This document shows, piece after piece, positions 34,088 through 43,208 of a DNA stretch of 64,000 bases (positions are counted from its first letter, which is position 1; every line of letters starts with the position of its first letter). The stretch is taken from the NCBI RefSeq assembly GCF_000284295.1, contig NC_017093.1, forward strand, positions 2,604,001-2,668,000. Reading direction: 5' to 3'. The position numbers and the translations under genes were made by a program. The notes under the pieces are model-generated. The model had not been told where the DNA came from. It saw nothing but the letters and a program-made list of their open reading frames with translations, and searched no databases. Origin of the DNA: Actinoplanes missouriensis 431. Its GTDB lineage: Bacteria > Actinomycetota > Actinomycetes > Mycobacteriales > Micromonosporaceae.

Positions 34088-34456
34088 TTACCCCCGCGCC
34101 GGCTCGTCGACCGCGAGCAGCGTGGACAGCTGCCGCATCAGCTCCCGGCGGGGACGGTAATAGACCCAGCTGGCGCGGCGCTCACCGTCGATCAGGCCGG
34201 CCTCGCGGAGCACCTTCAGGTGGTGCGAGATGGTCGTGCCGGAGACGGTGAACGCGGGGGTGAGGTCGCAGACGCAGATCTCCCCGCCCTCGGCGGACGC
34301 GATCATCGACATCAGCTGCAACCGGATCGGGTCACCGAGCGCCTTGAACGCCTGCGCGAGCGTGGCGGAGGCCTCAGGCGGGATGCGCACGTCCGCCATC
34401 GGCGCGCAGCACGGCGCCCCGTCCGCGGCCGGTGACACGGTCGGTGGTTTCGACAT
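34088..34456 (-). CDS. arsR: ArsR-family arsenic-responsive repressor
   Basis: A 122-residue winged helix-turn-helix regulator of the ArsR/SmtB family. FKALGDPIRLQLMSMI and VSGTTISHHLKVLREAGLIDGERRASWVYY are the family DNA-binding segments. A Cys pair is present in the N-terminal extension (PCCAP) and another in the helix region (GGEICVCDL), the latter matching the ELCVCDL-type arsenic site of ArsR. It probably represses arsR-aquaporin-arsC and the divergent arsO. I used the ATG at 34456, leaving the upstream in-frame extension out. Confidence 0.92.
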   Translation of the reverse strand: MSKPPTVSPAADGAPCCAPMADVRIPPEASATLAQAFKALGDPIRLQLMSMIASAEGGEICVCDLTPAFTVSGTTISHHLKVLREAGLIDGERRASWVYYRPRRELMRQLSTLLAVDEPARG

Positions 34457-34465
34457 GCGTCGAGG

Positions 34466-34514
34466 TTGACAGATATCGAATCCGCGTGCAAGTTTGGCTT
34501 CGATGGTTGTCGAA
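34466..34514. promoter_or_regulatory. Two TTGA/TCGAA dyads between arsR and arsO
   Basis: TTGACAGATATCGAA (34466-34480) and TTCGA-TGGTTG-TCGAA (34499-34514) are similar dyads in the divergent promoter region. Two operators of this kind would let ArsR control both directions. Confidence 0.6.
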
Positions 34515-34545
34515 TCCGCTTCTGTTTCCACGAGGAGTCACCAGC

Positions 34546-35832
34546 ATGATGAGCAACGTTTCCGCAGGTGGATCGATGGATGACCGGCCGGTGGCCGTGA
34601 TCGGCGCCGGGCCGGTGGGCCTGGCCGCCGCCGCGCACCTGCACGAACGGGGCCTCCCGTTCGTCGTCCTGGAGGCCGGCGACCGGGTCGGCGCGTCGGT
34701 GCGGCAGTGGGCGCACGTCAGCGTGTTCAGCCCGTGGCGCTACGACATCGACGCCGCCGCTCGCCGTCTGCTCGACGAGGCCGGCTGGGCCGCCCCCGAC
34801 GACGAAGGCCTGCCCACCGGCGGTCAGCTCGCCGACGACTACCTCGAGCCACTGGCGAAACTGCCCGCCATCGCGCCGCACCTGCGCCTCGGCGCGCGCG
34901 TCACCGCGATCAGCCGCCTCGGCGCCGACCGGGTGCGCACCGCCGGTCGCGACGGCCTGCCCTTCGTCGTGCGGCTCGCCGACGGGACCGAGATCGCCGC
35001 GAGGGCGGTCATCGACGCGTCCGGCACCTGGCGCACCCCGAACCCGCTCGGCGTCAACGGCCTGCCCGCCCACGGCGAGCCCGAGGCCGCCGATCTGATC
35101 GACCACGCCCTGCCCGACGTGCTCGGCGACGCGCGGGAGGCCCACGCCGGGAAGCACACGGTCGTGGTGGGCTCCGGGCACTCGGCCGCGAACACGCTGC
35201 TCGACCTGGCCCGCCTCGCCGAGACCGAGCCCGGCACGCGGATCACCTGGGCGGTTCGCGGAGGGTCGGCGCAGCGGGCGTTCGGCGGCGAGGAGGCCGA
35301 CGAGCTGCCCGCCCGGGGCGCGCTCGGCAGCGGGCTGCACGCCCTGGTCGACGCCGGCAAGCTCACCCTGGTCACCGGGTTCGGCGTGCACACCGTGCGG
35401 CGCGACGGCGACGGGGTCACCCTGATCGCGGCGGACGGGCGCACCCTCGCGGCCGACCGGGTGGTCTCCGCGACCGGATTCCGGCCCGATCACGGCATCA
35501 CCGGTGAGCTGCGGCTGGACGTGGACCCGATTCTGGGTTGTACCCGTACCCTCGCGGATCTGATCGACCCGAACGAGCACTCCTGCGGCACGGTGAAGCC
35601 GCACGGTCACCGCGAGCTCAGCCAGCCGGAGCCGGGCTACTACGCGGTCGGGATGAAGTCCTACGGGCGGGCGCCGACGTTCCTGATGGCCACCGGTTAC
35701 GAGCAGGTGCGCTCGATCGCGGCCGCGCTCGCCGGGGATCTCGCGGCCGCCGACGACGTGCGGCTCGACCTGCCCGAGACCGGGGTGTGCAGCATCGACG
35801 CCGTCTCCTCCGGTGGTGGCTGCTGTTCGTGA
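34546..35832 (+). CDS. Flavin-dependent monooxygenase of the ars locus (ArsO-like)
   Basis: A 428-residue FAD/NAD(P)-binding monooxygenase. An N-terminal Rossmann motif (VIGAGPVGLAAAAHLHERG) and a second GSGHSAANTLLDL motif mark two nucleotide-binding domains, and FSPWRYDIDAAA is a segment conserved in the ars-linked enzymes. The C-terminus ends in a Cys-rich GGGCCS tail. Position next to arsR with an ArsR-type site agrees with ArsO, thought to act on arsenic or sulfur compounds; the reaction is not established. Start 34546 has GAGGAG 9 bases upstream. The stop overlaps the GTG of the MFS gene. Confidence 0.86.
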   Translation: MMSNVSAGGSMDDRPVAVIGAGPVGLAAAAHLHERGLPFVVLEAGDRVGASVRQWAHVSVFSPWRYDIDAAARRLLDEAGWAAPDDEGLPTGGQLADDYLEPLAKLPAIAPHLRLGARVTAISRLGADRVRTAGRDGLPFVVRLADGTEIAARAVIDASGTWRTPNPLGVNGLPAHGEPEAADLIDHALPDVLGDAREAHAGKHTVVVGSGHSAANTLLDLARLAETEPGTRITWAVRGGSAQRAFGGEEADELPARGALGSGLHALVDAGKLTLVTGFGVHTVRRDGDGVTLIAADGRTLAADRVVSATGFRPDHGITGELRLDVDPILGCTRTLADLIDPNEHSCGTVKPHGHRELSQPEPGYYAVGMKSYGRAPTFLMATGYEQVRSIAAALAGDLAAADDVRLDLPETGVCSIDAVSSGGGCCS

Positions 35833-36715
35833 CCTCCGCCGGCCTCGTCCGGGCGCTGGCGATCACACAGACCATCGGGTACGGGGTACTCCACTACTCC
35901 TTCGCCGTGCTCCTCATCTCGATCGCCGCTGATCTGCACACCTCCGTCACGGCGGTGACCGGGGCGTACACCTGCTCGGTCCTGACCTCGGCCGCGCTGG
36001 CCATCCCGGTCGGCCGGTGGCTGGACCGGCACGGCGGCCGCCTGCTCATGACCGGTGGCTCGCTGCTCGGCGCCGGGCTGCTCGTCGCGTGGTCGCAGGT
36101 CGAAGCGCTGTGGCAGCTGTACGCGGTGCAGATCGGGATCGGGGTCGCCTCGGCGGCCAGCCTGTACGAAGCCGCGTTCGCCGTCGTCATCGCGTGGCAT
36201 CGGCCGCAGCAGCGGTCGCGGGCGCTGCCGGCGGTGACGGTGGTGGCCGGGTTCGCCAGCACGGCCTGCTCGGCGTGCTGTCCGTCGCCGGGCGGTTGAT
36301 CACCACCGGGCTGCAACGGCGGTACCGGGCCACCACGATCACCGCCGGGGTCTTCGCCGTCCAGGCCGTGGCCGTGCTGCTGCTCCCGGCCCTCGGTGCC
36401 GGCACCGGCGGAGCGATCGTGGCGGTGGTCGGATTCGGGATCGGGTTCGGCGTCGCCACGATCGCGAAACCGGTCATCCCGGCCGAACGGTACGACACCC
36501 GCCGCTACGCCACGCTCGCCGGCATCCTCGTCGCCCCGACCACCCTCGCCAAGGCGGGCGCCCCGCTGGCGGCCGCCGCGCTGCATGCCGCCACCGGGTC
36601 GTACACCGGGGTGCTCATGGGCGTCGCCGCCTGCTGCGCCATGGCCGCGGTGTCCGTCGCGGTGGTCGGCCGGCAGAGTTCACTTGCGGGACATATCCGG
36701 CGTCGGGTGGGGTAA
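35829..36715 (+). pseudogene. MFS transporter, internally deleted and frameshifted
   Basis: Begins at a GTG overlapping the ArsO stop (GTGA). The first 145 codons encode about five MFS helices (VLHYSFAVLLISIAADL, GGSLLGAGLLVAWS) and run to VVAGFAST. Then the reading frame changes and codes for GLLGVLSVAGRLITTG, an MFS sequence normally found about 100 residues later. Together the parts give about 295 residues versus about 400 for the family. A deletion of the middle plus loss of frame is the simplest reading. It would have exported arsenic or an organic product with ArsO. Confidence 0.82.
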
Positions 36716-36748
36716 TCGCGCTGCTCCAACGCGGGGAAGGAGAGCGCG

Positions 36749-36919
36749 ATGACCAACGTCCAGCAGCCCGAGATCCGGCGCAGCGGCGAGTCGCCGACCA
36801 CCAAACAGCGCACCGAGGACGCGAATGCGACCGAGGCGCCGCACGGCAGCCACGACAAGACGGGGAACCGGCCGACGCCGGAGGACCAGGTGTCGCCGTA
36901 CGACCCGTCCGAGAAGTGA
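36749..36919 (+). CDS. Small hydrophilic protein, 56 residues
   Basis: A short ORF with a good ribosome site (AAGGAGAG, 5 bases upstream) and strong codon bias. The product is polar, Glu/Asp/Thr/Pro-rich and without Cys or membrane helices, ending DQVSPYDPSEK. It looks intrinsically disordered. I do not recognise a family; similar short, low-complexity proteins of this type are seen in actinobacteria. Confidence 0.55.
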   Translation: MTNVQQPEIRRSGESPTTKQRTEDANATEAPHGSHDKTGNRPTPEDQVSPYDPSEK

Positions 36920-36962
36920 TCGATCCGGCGGCGGGTGGCGTGGCGCTGCCCGCCGCCGCGGG

Positions 36963-37682
36963 TCACGGCGCCATGGCTCGGATGCGGCTGGCGATCATAC
37001 GGCGGCCGCTCGTCGGCGGGCCCAGGTCCGCCTCGTCCAGGGCTGCGCGGAGGGCGGCCCGGTCGGCGTCGGTGAAGTGGCGCAGGTTCTTCTCGGCCAG
37101 CTCGAGCGCGTGGTACTGCTCGTTGGCGGTGACCGGCATGGCGATCGCCGAGGTGAGCGTCGTCGCGTCGATGAGTCTCGGGTCGCCCTTCATCAGGCCG
37201 AGGAGCAGAACCCGTACCCCCGCGGTGGCTTTGGGAAAAAGCTGTTTGATCTCTTCCGGGTCGAAGTTGCGCTGGCGGGCGAACGCCGACGCCCGGTTGA
37301 CGAGCTGATCTTGGACCTGCGTGCGGGTCTCCTTGAAGGCGTCGCCCGCGAGCTGGGTGTGCACGACGCCGTAGGCCTCGGCGATCTCGGCCAGCTCGGT
37401 GTGGTTGAGCAGGCGGGCGGTCTCCGGGGCGCCCTGGGCGGCGATCTCCCGGACCAGGCGCAGCTCGAAGCCGTCGGCGTTGACCGCGATCGCCTGAAGG
37501 TACGGGAGGACGAACGGGCTGATCAGCAAGACCGCGCCGATGATCACCAGGGCGATGAGGGCGGCGCCCGGGTCGGCAGCGAAGTAGATCTTCCAGCCGG
37601 CGGCTACCAGGGTGATGAGCCCGATGACGGCTATCGCCCAGAGCAGCCAACGTTTCTCGCCGGAACTCGCCTCTGCGGTCAT
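36963..37682 (-). CDS. Membrane-anchored protein of unknown function
   Basis: A 239-residue protein with two adjacent hydrophobic helices at about residues 11-30 and 38-60 (LLWAIAVIGLITLVAAG and ALIALVIIGAVLLISPFVL), then a soluble helical domain with charged segments (RTQVQDQLVNRASAFARQRNFDPEEIKQLF). No motif identifies a function. The ATG at 37682 follows an in-frame GTG at 37685. It converges with the 56-residue gene. Confidence 0.7.
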   Translation of the reverse strand: MTAEASSGEKRWLLWAIAVIGLITLVAAGWKIYFAADPGAALIALVIIGAVLLISPFVLPYLQAIAVNADGFELRLVREIAAQGAPETARLLNHTELAEIAEAYGVVHTQLAGDAFKETRTQVQDQLVNRASAFARQRNFDPEEIKQLFPKATAGVRVLLLGLMKGDPRLIDATTLTSAIAMPVTANEQYHALELAEKNLRHFTDADRAALRAALDEADLGPPTSGRRMIASRIRAMAP

Positions 37683-38013
37683 CACGGCAATCTATCGGTT
37701 CGAGCGTCGCGGCGGGGGCGGTGCTTGTGGATCGTGGAGCGCTGCGGGCCGGCTGGTCCTCAGCTGCGGGCCGGCTGGTCCTCAGTGTTGCTGGAGGGCA
37801 CTCGTGAGAGCACTGGGAGCCAGCCGGGCGGGGTGAGCTGGTCGTGAGTGCTGTGGGTAAGGGGTCCAGACAGCTCTCACGACCAGCCGGTCCGGCTGGT
37901 CGTGAGGGCAGTCGCGCTGGGCGCCGGCCGGACCGGCTGGTGGTGAGTGCTGTGGCGCTTTCGGGGCGGGGCGTCGGCCGGGTCGCGGTGGGGCAGCCCG
38001 GCCGGCGGGTGGG
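37683..38013. other. 331-bp intergenic region with dispersed repeat copies
   Basis: Between the membrane protein and the pectate lyase gene. From about 37739 to 37960 it consists of related GGCCGGCTGGTC(C/G)-type copies and a perfect palindrome (37876-37906). No gene is supported. Confidence 0.6.
37739..37960. repeat. Dispersed intergenic repeat, locus 2 with 31-bp palindrome
   Basis: Copies of the GGCTGGTCCGGCTGGT / GTGAGTGCTGTGG element family recur in both orientations. At 37876-37906 a 31-bp perfect palindrome has arms CTCACGACCAGCCGG / CCGGCTGGTCGTGAG around one T. The same core occurs at 24.8-25.3 kb. Confidence 0.7.
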
Positions 38014-39603
38014 TCAGGAGGCGTAGGTCTGGAACTCGGCGATCGACGGCGTACCGGAGGAGGTTTTGATGGTGAAGGTCAGCTTGGTGAGGGACGTGGC
38101 CGGGAAGGTGATGGCGCCCGTGCCGGTGCCGGACTTCAGGATCGCGCCGGTGGAGCCGTTCCGGAGCTCGTAGGAGCCGATGTTGGCGCCCACGATGGTG
38201 ACCTTGGAGACCTTGGTGGCGGTGCTCCACTTGATCGAGATGTCGCCGGTGGCGCCGTTCGGGGACCAGACGGTCGCGGTCTTGCCGTCACGGACGTTGC
38301 CGTAGCTGGTGCCGGCGGCCTTGCTGGAACCGTCCGCGCCCGCGCCAATGCTCAGGTTGGTGCCGGACGGAGCCGGCGGAACCGAGGCGGTGGGGCCGGC
38401 GGACGGCGACGTGGCCGGGCTGGACGACGGCTTCGCCGGGCTGGACGACGGCGCCGCGGTCGGGGACTTGGTGGCGCTGGAGGAGGGAGCCGCGGTCACG
38501 GCGCACTTGCCGTCGGAGACCTTCAGGCCGGTGCCCGCGCCGGCCGTCTGGGCGATCACGGTCGGTACGCACGCGGCGGTGTCCAGGGCGAACGTGTACG
38601 GCACGGTGACGCTCGTGGTCGACGCCATGGCCGGGCCTGCCGGGTTGTACTCCGCGCTCTTGGCCGACCACGTCACGTTGTCCAGCACGTTGCCCGAGGT
38701 CTGCCAGGTGCCGGCCGCGTCGGTGTAGAACGTGCCGAGCACGTCCTTGGAGTCCTCGAAATAGTTGTTGTCCACCTTGGCCTTCGCGCCGGCGCGGGAG
38801 TTGATGCCCGACTCGTTCAGCTTGAGGTAGTGGTTGTTGAACATGTGGGCGACACCGCCACGCAGCAGCGGCGTACGCGAGTCGATGTTCTCGTACTTGT
38901 TGTGGTGGTACGTGATGAAGCTGTTCCCGGTGTCGGTCTCGCTGGAGCCGACCAGGCCGCCGCGGCCGGAGTTGCGCAGGACGCTGTAGGAGAGCGTCAC
39001 GTATTGGACGTCGTCCTTCATGTCGAACAGGCCGTCGAAGCCCTCCGACTCACCGCCGGACGCCTCCAGGGTGACGTGGTCGACCCACACGTTGCGGACG
39101 GTGCTCTCCATGCCGATCGCGTCGCCGCCGTTGGAGAGCGGCGAACCCGACTTCTTGACGTTCTTGACCGTCACGTTCTGCACGATGATGTTGCGGGCGT
39201 CGCGGAGGTGGATGCCGAGCTGGTCGAAGGTGGCGCCGCTGCCCACGCCGACGATCGTGACGTTGCTGACGCCCTTGAGTTCGATCCGGTCGGCGGCGGT
39301 GTTGCAGCTGTCACCTGTGACCTTGGTGGTGTTGCCGTGGTTGATCGTGCCCTGCACCTCGATGACGATCGGGGTGTCGACGGCCGCCCGCTTGCACAGC
39401 GCCTCGTGGATCTGGGTGCCGGTGGTGGCGCGTACCGTCGTGCCGCCCGCGCCGCCGGTGGTGCCGCCGTTCGCACTGGCGAAGCCGGACGCGACGTTGG
39501 TGGCGGCCGAGGCGTTCTCCTGGGGGAGGCCGAGGGCGATGCCGCCGCCGATCGCCGCCACGCCGGCCACCGCGGAGAGCCGCAGCGCGGTAGATCGCTT
39601 CAT
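38014..39603 (-). CDS. Secreted pectate lyase, PL1 family, with F5/8-type C-terminal module
   Basis: A 529-residue secreted enzyme that cleaves pectate by beta-elimination. After a Sec signal (ends NASAATN) comes a right-handed beta-helix with NVWVDHVTLEA, GFDGLFDMKDDVQYV and the catalytic region SRTPLLRGGVAHMFNNHY, which carries the Arg of PL1. A Ser/Pro/Ala-rich linker (about residues 375-420) leads to a C-terminal F5/8-type (discoidin-like) carbohydrate-binding domain. Together with GH127 and the sugar-oxidation pair it indicates plant polysaccharide use. Confidence 0.92.
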   Translation of the reverse strand: MKRSTALRLSAVAGVAAIGGGIALGLPQENASAATNVASGFASANGGTTGGAGGTTVRATTGTQIHEALCKRAAVDTPIVIEVQGTINHGNTTKVTGDSCNTAADRIELKGVSNVTIVGVGSGATFDQLGIHLRDARNIIVQNVTVKNVKKSGSPLSNGGDAIGMESTVRNVWVDHVTLEASGGESEGFDGLFDMKDDVQYVTLSYSVLRNSGRGGLVGSSETDTGNSFITYHHNKYENIDSRTPLLRGGVAHMFNNHYLKLNESGINSRAGAKAKVDNNYFEDSKDVLGTFYTDAAGTWQTSGNVLDNVTWSAKSAEYNPAGPAMASTTSVTVPYTFALDTAACVPTVIAQTAGAGTGLKVSDGKCAVTAAPSSSATKSPTAAPSSSPAKPSSSPATSPSAGPTASVPPAPSGTNLSIGAGADGSSKAAGTSYGNVRDGKTATVWSPNGATGDISIKWSTATKVSKVTIVGANIGSYELRNGSTGAILKSGTGTGAITFPATSLTKLTFTIKTSSGTPSIAEFQTYAS

Positions 39604-39735
39604 CGTGTTTCACCTGTTTCGTCGTGAAGTACGGGGGAAGTGGGGACGAATCAGAGGTGTGCCGGGATGCCCGAACGGTTGCCCGCGAGCCTGTGTGACC
39701 GTCGTCACGGCCGTTGATCGGCTAGCGTGGTCGCG

Positions 39736-40512
39736 ATGACTCGAGACCTGCACGCGGCCCGTGACCTCGCTGCCCGGCTGGCCGTTCGCGCCGGGCGGCT
39801 GCAACTGGAACGACGCGACACGCTGGTGATGGGCGCACCCAAGGCGCACGCCAACGACGTGGTCTCCGATGTCGACATCGCCAGCGAGCGCCTGATCGTG
39901 GACGCGATCGTGGCGACCTGGCCGGACGACGAGATCCAGGCCGAGGAGGGCAACGGCCGGCCCGGTACGAGTGGCTGGTCCTGGGTCATCGATCCGCTGG
40001 ACGGCACCCGCAACTACGTGAGCCGGACCGGCCCGTGGTCGGTCTGCGTCGCGCTCTACGACGGTGACCAGCCGCGGATGGCCGTCGTGCACGATCCGGC
40101 CGCGGACGAGACGTTCACGGCTGTCGACGGCGGCGGGGCGTTCCTCAACGGTGAGCCGATCGCGGCGTCGAGTGGCCCGCCGCTGGGCGAGGCGCTGATC
40201 GGCGTCAGTTTTCAGCCCAATCCCCGTACCAAGGAACGGGCCGGCCGGGTGGTCCGGGAGCTGCTGCCGCTCTCCGGTGACATCCGCCGGGTGCCGGCCG
40301 CGCTGAACCTGGTCTATCTGGCCGCCGGCCGGCTGGACGGCGGGCTGGCCCTGGACACGAAACTGTGGGACATCGCGGCGGGCGCGCTGATCGCCCGCGA
40401 GGCCGGTGTGGTGCTCGGCGGGCACGGCCCGGATTACTCCACCGAGCTGACGATCGGCGCGGCGCCGGCGCTGTGGGACTCGTTCGCCGAGCGGGTCCGC
40501 GCGATCGCCTAG
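39736..40512 (+). CDS. Inositol monophosphatase-family phosphatase
   Basis: A 258-residue Mg-dependent phosphatase. The family metal motifs are present: AEEGNG (Glu site), DPLDGTRNY, and LDTKLWDIAAGALI near the C-terminus. It could act on inositol phosphate, histidinol phosphate or another sugar phosphate; family alone does not separate these, and no histidine genes are near. It starts at an ATG divergent from pectate lyase. It converges with the MarR gene. Confidence 0.9.
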   Translation: MTRDLHAARDLAARLAVRAGRLQLERRDTLVMGAPKAHANDVVSDVDIASERLIVDAIVATWPDDEIQAEEGNGRPGTSGWSWVIDPLDGTRNYVSRTGPWSVCVALYDGDQPRMAVVHDPAADETFTAVDGGGAFLNGEPIAASSGPPLGEALIGVSFQPNPRTKERAGRVVRELLPLSGDIRRVPAALNLVYLAAGRLDGGLALDTKLWDIAAGALIAREAGVVLGGHGPDYSTELTIGAAPALWDSFAERVRAIA

Positions 40513-40530
40513 GCCCTTGTGAAAAAAGGC

Positions 40531-40941
40531 CTAGCGCTCCAGCAGGGTCTCCAGCAGTTCGAGCAGCTGTGTGCGCTGCGCGGTTCCCAGCTGTTCCAGT
40601 GACGGTGCGAGGGTTTTCTGGACCTCGCCGTACAGTCGTTCGGTGAGCTCGGCGCCGGCCGGCGTCAGGAACACGTCGACGGCCCGGCGGTCGTCCGGGT
40701 TCTTGCCGCGCGCCAGCAGTCCCCGGCGTTCCGCGCGGTCGATCAGGCCGGACATCGTGGACTTGTCGAGCCCCAGGTAGGCGGCCAGTTCGGTGACGCG
40801 GGGACGCCTGTCGCGCAGGATGCCGAGCACGCGGAGCTGGGTCAGCGACAGGTCGTTCTCGGCGCCGATGCGGGTGAGGACGCCCGTCACGTGGAAGGTG
40901 CTGCGCACGAGCGCGTCGACGAGCGGGTCCTCGGAGGTCAT
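40531..40941 (-). CDS. MarR-family transcriptional regulator
   Basis: A 136-residue winged-helix repressor. The DNA-binding region shows LTQLRVLGILRDRRPRVTELAAYLGLDKSTMSGLIDRAERRGLL, with the wing KNPDDRRAVDVFLT. It is divergent from a quinone oxidoreductase-like gene, and two similar inverted repeats lie between them, one close to its own promoter. It probably represses both and is released by an electrophile or quinone. Confidence 0.92.
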   Translation of the reverse strand: MTSEDPLVDALVRSTFHVTGVLTRIGAENDLSLTQLRVLGILRDRRPRVTELAAYLGLDKSTMSGLIDRAERRGLLARGKNPDDRRAVDVFLTPAGAELTERLYGEVQKTLAPSLEQLGTAQRTQLLELLETLLER

Positions 40942-40959
40942 GCCGCCATCCTAGTTGAC

Positions 40960-41008
40960 ATGGTTGGTATTACGAACCATTCTCAAGGTAGTTGGTAATA
41001 CAAACCAT
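40960..41008. promoter_or_regulatory. Two MarR-type operators
   Basis: ATGGTT-GGTATTACG-AACCAT (40960-40980) and GTTGGTAATACAAACCAT (40991-41008) share the core GGTAWTACRAACC, 31 bp apart. They sit between the MarR gene and the MDR gene, as in a typical MarR autoregulatory arrangement. Confidence 0.75.
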
Positions 41009-41025
41009 CTACCCGGAGGTTTCCC

Positions 41026-41952
41026 ATGCACGCCGCAGTCCTGTCCGCGTTCGACGCCCCGCCCGTCTACCGCGATCACCCCGAGCCGGTTGCGAAAGGC
41101 GACAACGAGATGATCGTGGACGTGCTCGCCGCCGGCCTGCACCATCTGACCCGGTCCAAGGCGACGGGCGCGCACTACAGCAGCACCGGAGCTCTGCCGC
41201 TGATCCCGGGCGCCGACGCCGTCGTGCGCGATCAGGCGGGGCGGTTGCGCTACGCGGCCCTCGACGACACCACCATGGGTACGTTCGCCGAACGCACCGT
41301 GATCGACCTGCGGCGCAGCGTCCCGCTGCCGAACGACGCCGACCCGGTCCGCATCGCCGCCGCGATGAACCCGGGGATGTCCTCCTGGGTTGCGCTGCGC
41401 CGTCGCGTCGCGTTCACGGCCGGCCAGCGGGTGCTGATCATCGGCGCGACAGGAAACGCCGGACGGATGGCCGTGCAGATCGCGAAGCTCTTCGGGGCGG
41501 CGCACGTCATCGCCGCCGGGCGTGACGAGTCCCGGCTCGCCGCGCTGACCGCGCTCGGCGCCGACGAGACGTGCACCTTCGACCGGATCGAGCGGGCCGC
41601 CGACGTCGACGTGGTGATCGACTACGTGTGGGGCGAGCCCGCCGCCACCGCCATGATCCCGATGCTGACCGCCCGCGCCGACCGGGCGGCGCCGCTGACC
41701 TGGATCCAGATCGGATCGATCGGCGGGGCGACCGCGCCGATCCCGTCGGTCGCGTTGCGCTCGGCCCGGCTGCAGCTCGTCGGCAGCGGCATCGGTTCCG
41801 TCCCGGCCCGGGACTTCATCGCCGAGCTGCCCGCCCTGGCAGCGGCGGTCACCGAGGGCGCGATCGACGTGCGGGCGCGGGCGGTGCCGCTCGCCGACGT
41901 CGAGCGGGCGTGGACCACCGACGCCGACGAGCGGCTCGTCCTGGTGCCCTGA
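41026..41952 (+). CDS. Zinc-independent MDR oxidoreductase (quinone reductase-like)
   Basis: A 308-residue member of the medium-chain dehydrogenase/reductase superfamily. The Rossmann motif is ATGNAGRMAVQIAKLFGA (about residues 142-160), and no catalytic or structural Zn Cys clusters are seen, so it belongs to the quinone/enoyl-reductase branch. It likely uses NADPH to reduce quinones or electrophiles. Start ATG has a GGAGG ribosome site. It is under the neighbouring MarR operators and converges head-on with the Ig-repeat gene (stops adjacent). Confidence 0.88.
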   Translation: MHAAVLSAFDAPPVYRDHPEPVAKGDNEMIVDVLAAGLHHLTRSKATGAHYSSTGALPLIPGADAVVRDQAGRLRYAALDDTTMGTFAERTVIDLRRSVPLPNDADPVRIAAAMNPGMSSWVALRRRVAFTAGQRVLIIGATGNAGRMAVQIAKLFGAAHVIAAGRDESRLAALTALGADETCTFDRIERAADVDVVIDYVWGEPAATAMIPMLTARADRAAPLTWIQIGSIGGATAPIPSVALRSARLQLVGSGIGSVPARDFIAELPALAAAVTEGAIDVRARAVPLADVERAWTTDADERLVLVP

Positions 41953-43140
41953 TCAGCGCTTCCAGGTGCGGACGGCGCTCCTCGTCACGTTGCCGGCGCG
42001 GTCGTACACGCGTACCTGGACCTTGATCTTCTTTCCGAATTTCTTGGTCTTGACGGAGAAGGTGTGGGGCGCCTTCACGTCCTTGGCGACGACCTTGCCG
42101 TTGATGAGCAGCTCGACCCGGTTGATGCCGTTGCGGTCGGTGGCGGAGACCGCGACCTTGACGGTCCCCTTGACCTTGGCGCGGTCGGCCGGCGCCTTGG
42201 TGATCTTCAGTTTCGGCTTGGTGTTGTCCACGACGACGGTCCGCCGGGCCGTGGTTCGGTTGCCGAGCCGGTCGGTGAGGGTCCAGGTCAGCGTCCGCAC
42301 GCCGTCCGGGCCGGCCGAGGCGAGGACGGTGAACGGCGCCGTGGTCACGCGGTAGGCGTCCAGCAGGTACGCCTCGCGGATGCCGGACGGGTCGGAGCCG
42401 CTCACGGTGGTCCGGAACTGGCCGCCGCGGACGAGAGCCCGGTGGCCCGGCGTCATCGCCGTGATCCTCGGTCCGGTGTTGTCGACGGCCACGCGGCGGG
42501 TGAGGGTGGTGTGCTGGCCGAGGATGTCGTAGGCGCGGACGTCGAGCACCGCGGTCCGATTCTGACCACGGGTGTCCCAGTCGAAGAAGGGTGCCGGGTA
42601 CAGGCCGGTCTCCGGGATCCGGTACGTCGACCGCAGCGTGCCGTCCACTCGCCATTCGACCCGGTCCAGCGGTGAGCTGCCGTAGGCGAATGCGGTCAGC
42701 CGGGATCTGCCGCTGACCCTGCCGTCGACGACCGGGAACTCCACCCGCGAAATGGTGGGCCCGGTGTTGTCGAGGGCGTAGAACCCGTACAGGAAGGAGG
42801 TTTTCCCGGTCTTGTCGGTCAGCTCGAAATGGACCTGCGCGCCGCCGGTGCGGCCCCTGGTGTCCCAGGTCAGCGTCCAGGGGGCGGCGGTGGCCCGGGC
42901 GACCTCGCGGCCGGTCGCGTGATCCCACAGGGAGATCAGCGCCAGGTCGCCTGAGACGTCGGTCGCGGTGAACGTGGTGACGCCGCTGATGAAGGACTCG
43001 AACGGCGGGGAGATCGTGGCGTGCGGGCTCGCGGCCCGGACGGCGGTGATCGGAGGGACCGGTGCGGCGGCCAGGGCCGGCGCCGACGCGACCGTCGAGG
43101 CGAGCAGTGTTGCCACCGTGAACAGATGAACCGAACCCAT
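41953..43140 (-). CDS. Secreted Ig-like repeat protein
   Basis: A 395-residue exported protein with a Sec signal (ends ALAAAP) followed by three to four bacterial Ig-like domains. The repeats are marked by DNTGPTISRVEFP, DNTGPRITAMTPG and DNTKPKLKITKAP, and a last copy with INRVELLINGKVVAKD. Such proteins bind or display on the surface. The C-terminus is Lys/Arg-rich. No catalytic motif is seen. It starts at an ATG just upstream of the oppositely oriented DUF gene. Confidence 0.85.
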   Translation of the reverse strand: MGSVHLFTVATLLASTVASAPALAAAPVPPITAVRAASPHATISPPFESFISGVTTFTATDVSGDLALISLWDHATGREVARATAAPWTLTWDTRGRTGGAQVHFELTDKTGKTSFLYGFYALDNTGPTISRVEFPVVDGRVSGRSRLTAFAYGSSPLDRVEWRVDGTLRSTYRIPETGLYPAPFFDWDTRGQNRTAVLDVRAYDILGQHTTLTRRVAVDNTGPRITAMTPGHRALVRGGQFRTTVSGSDPSGIREAYLLDAYRVTTAPFTVLASAGPDGVRTLTWTLTDRLGNRTTARRTVVVDNTKPKLKITKAPADRAKVKGTVKVAVSATDRNGINRVELLINGKVVAKDVKAPHTFSVKTKKFGKKIKVQVRVYDRAGNVTRSAVRTWKR

Positions 43141-43208
43141 TGTCGTGCGACCCCCCGAAATATGAATGCGTCCAGATCCTAGGGGGTGATGTGCGCGATG
43201 ATGACGCT

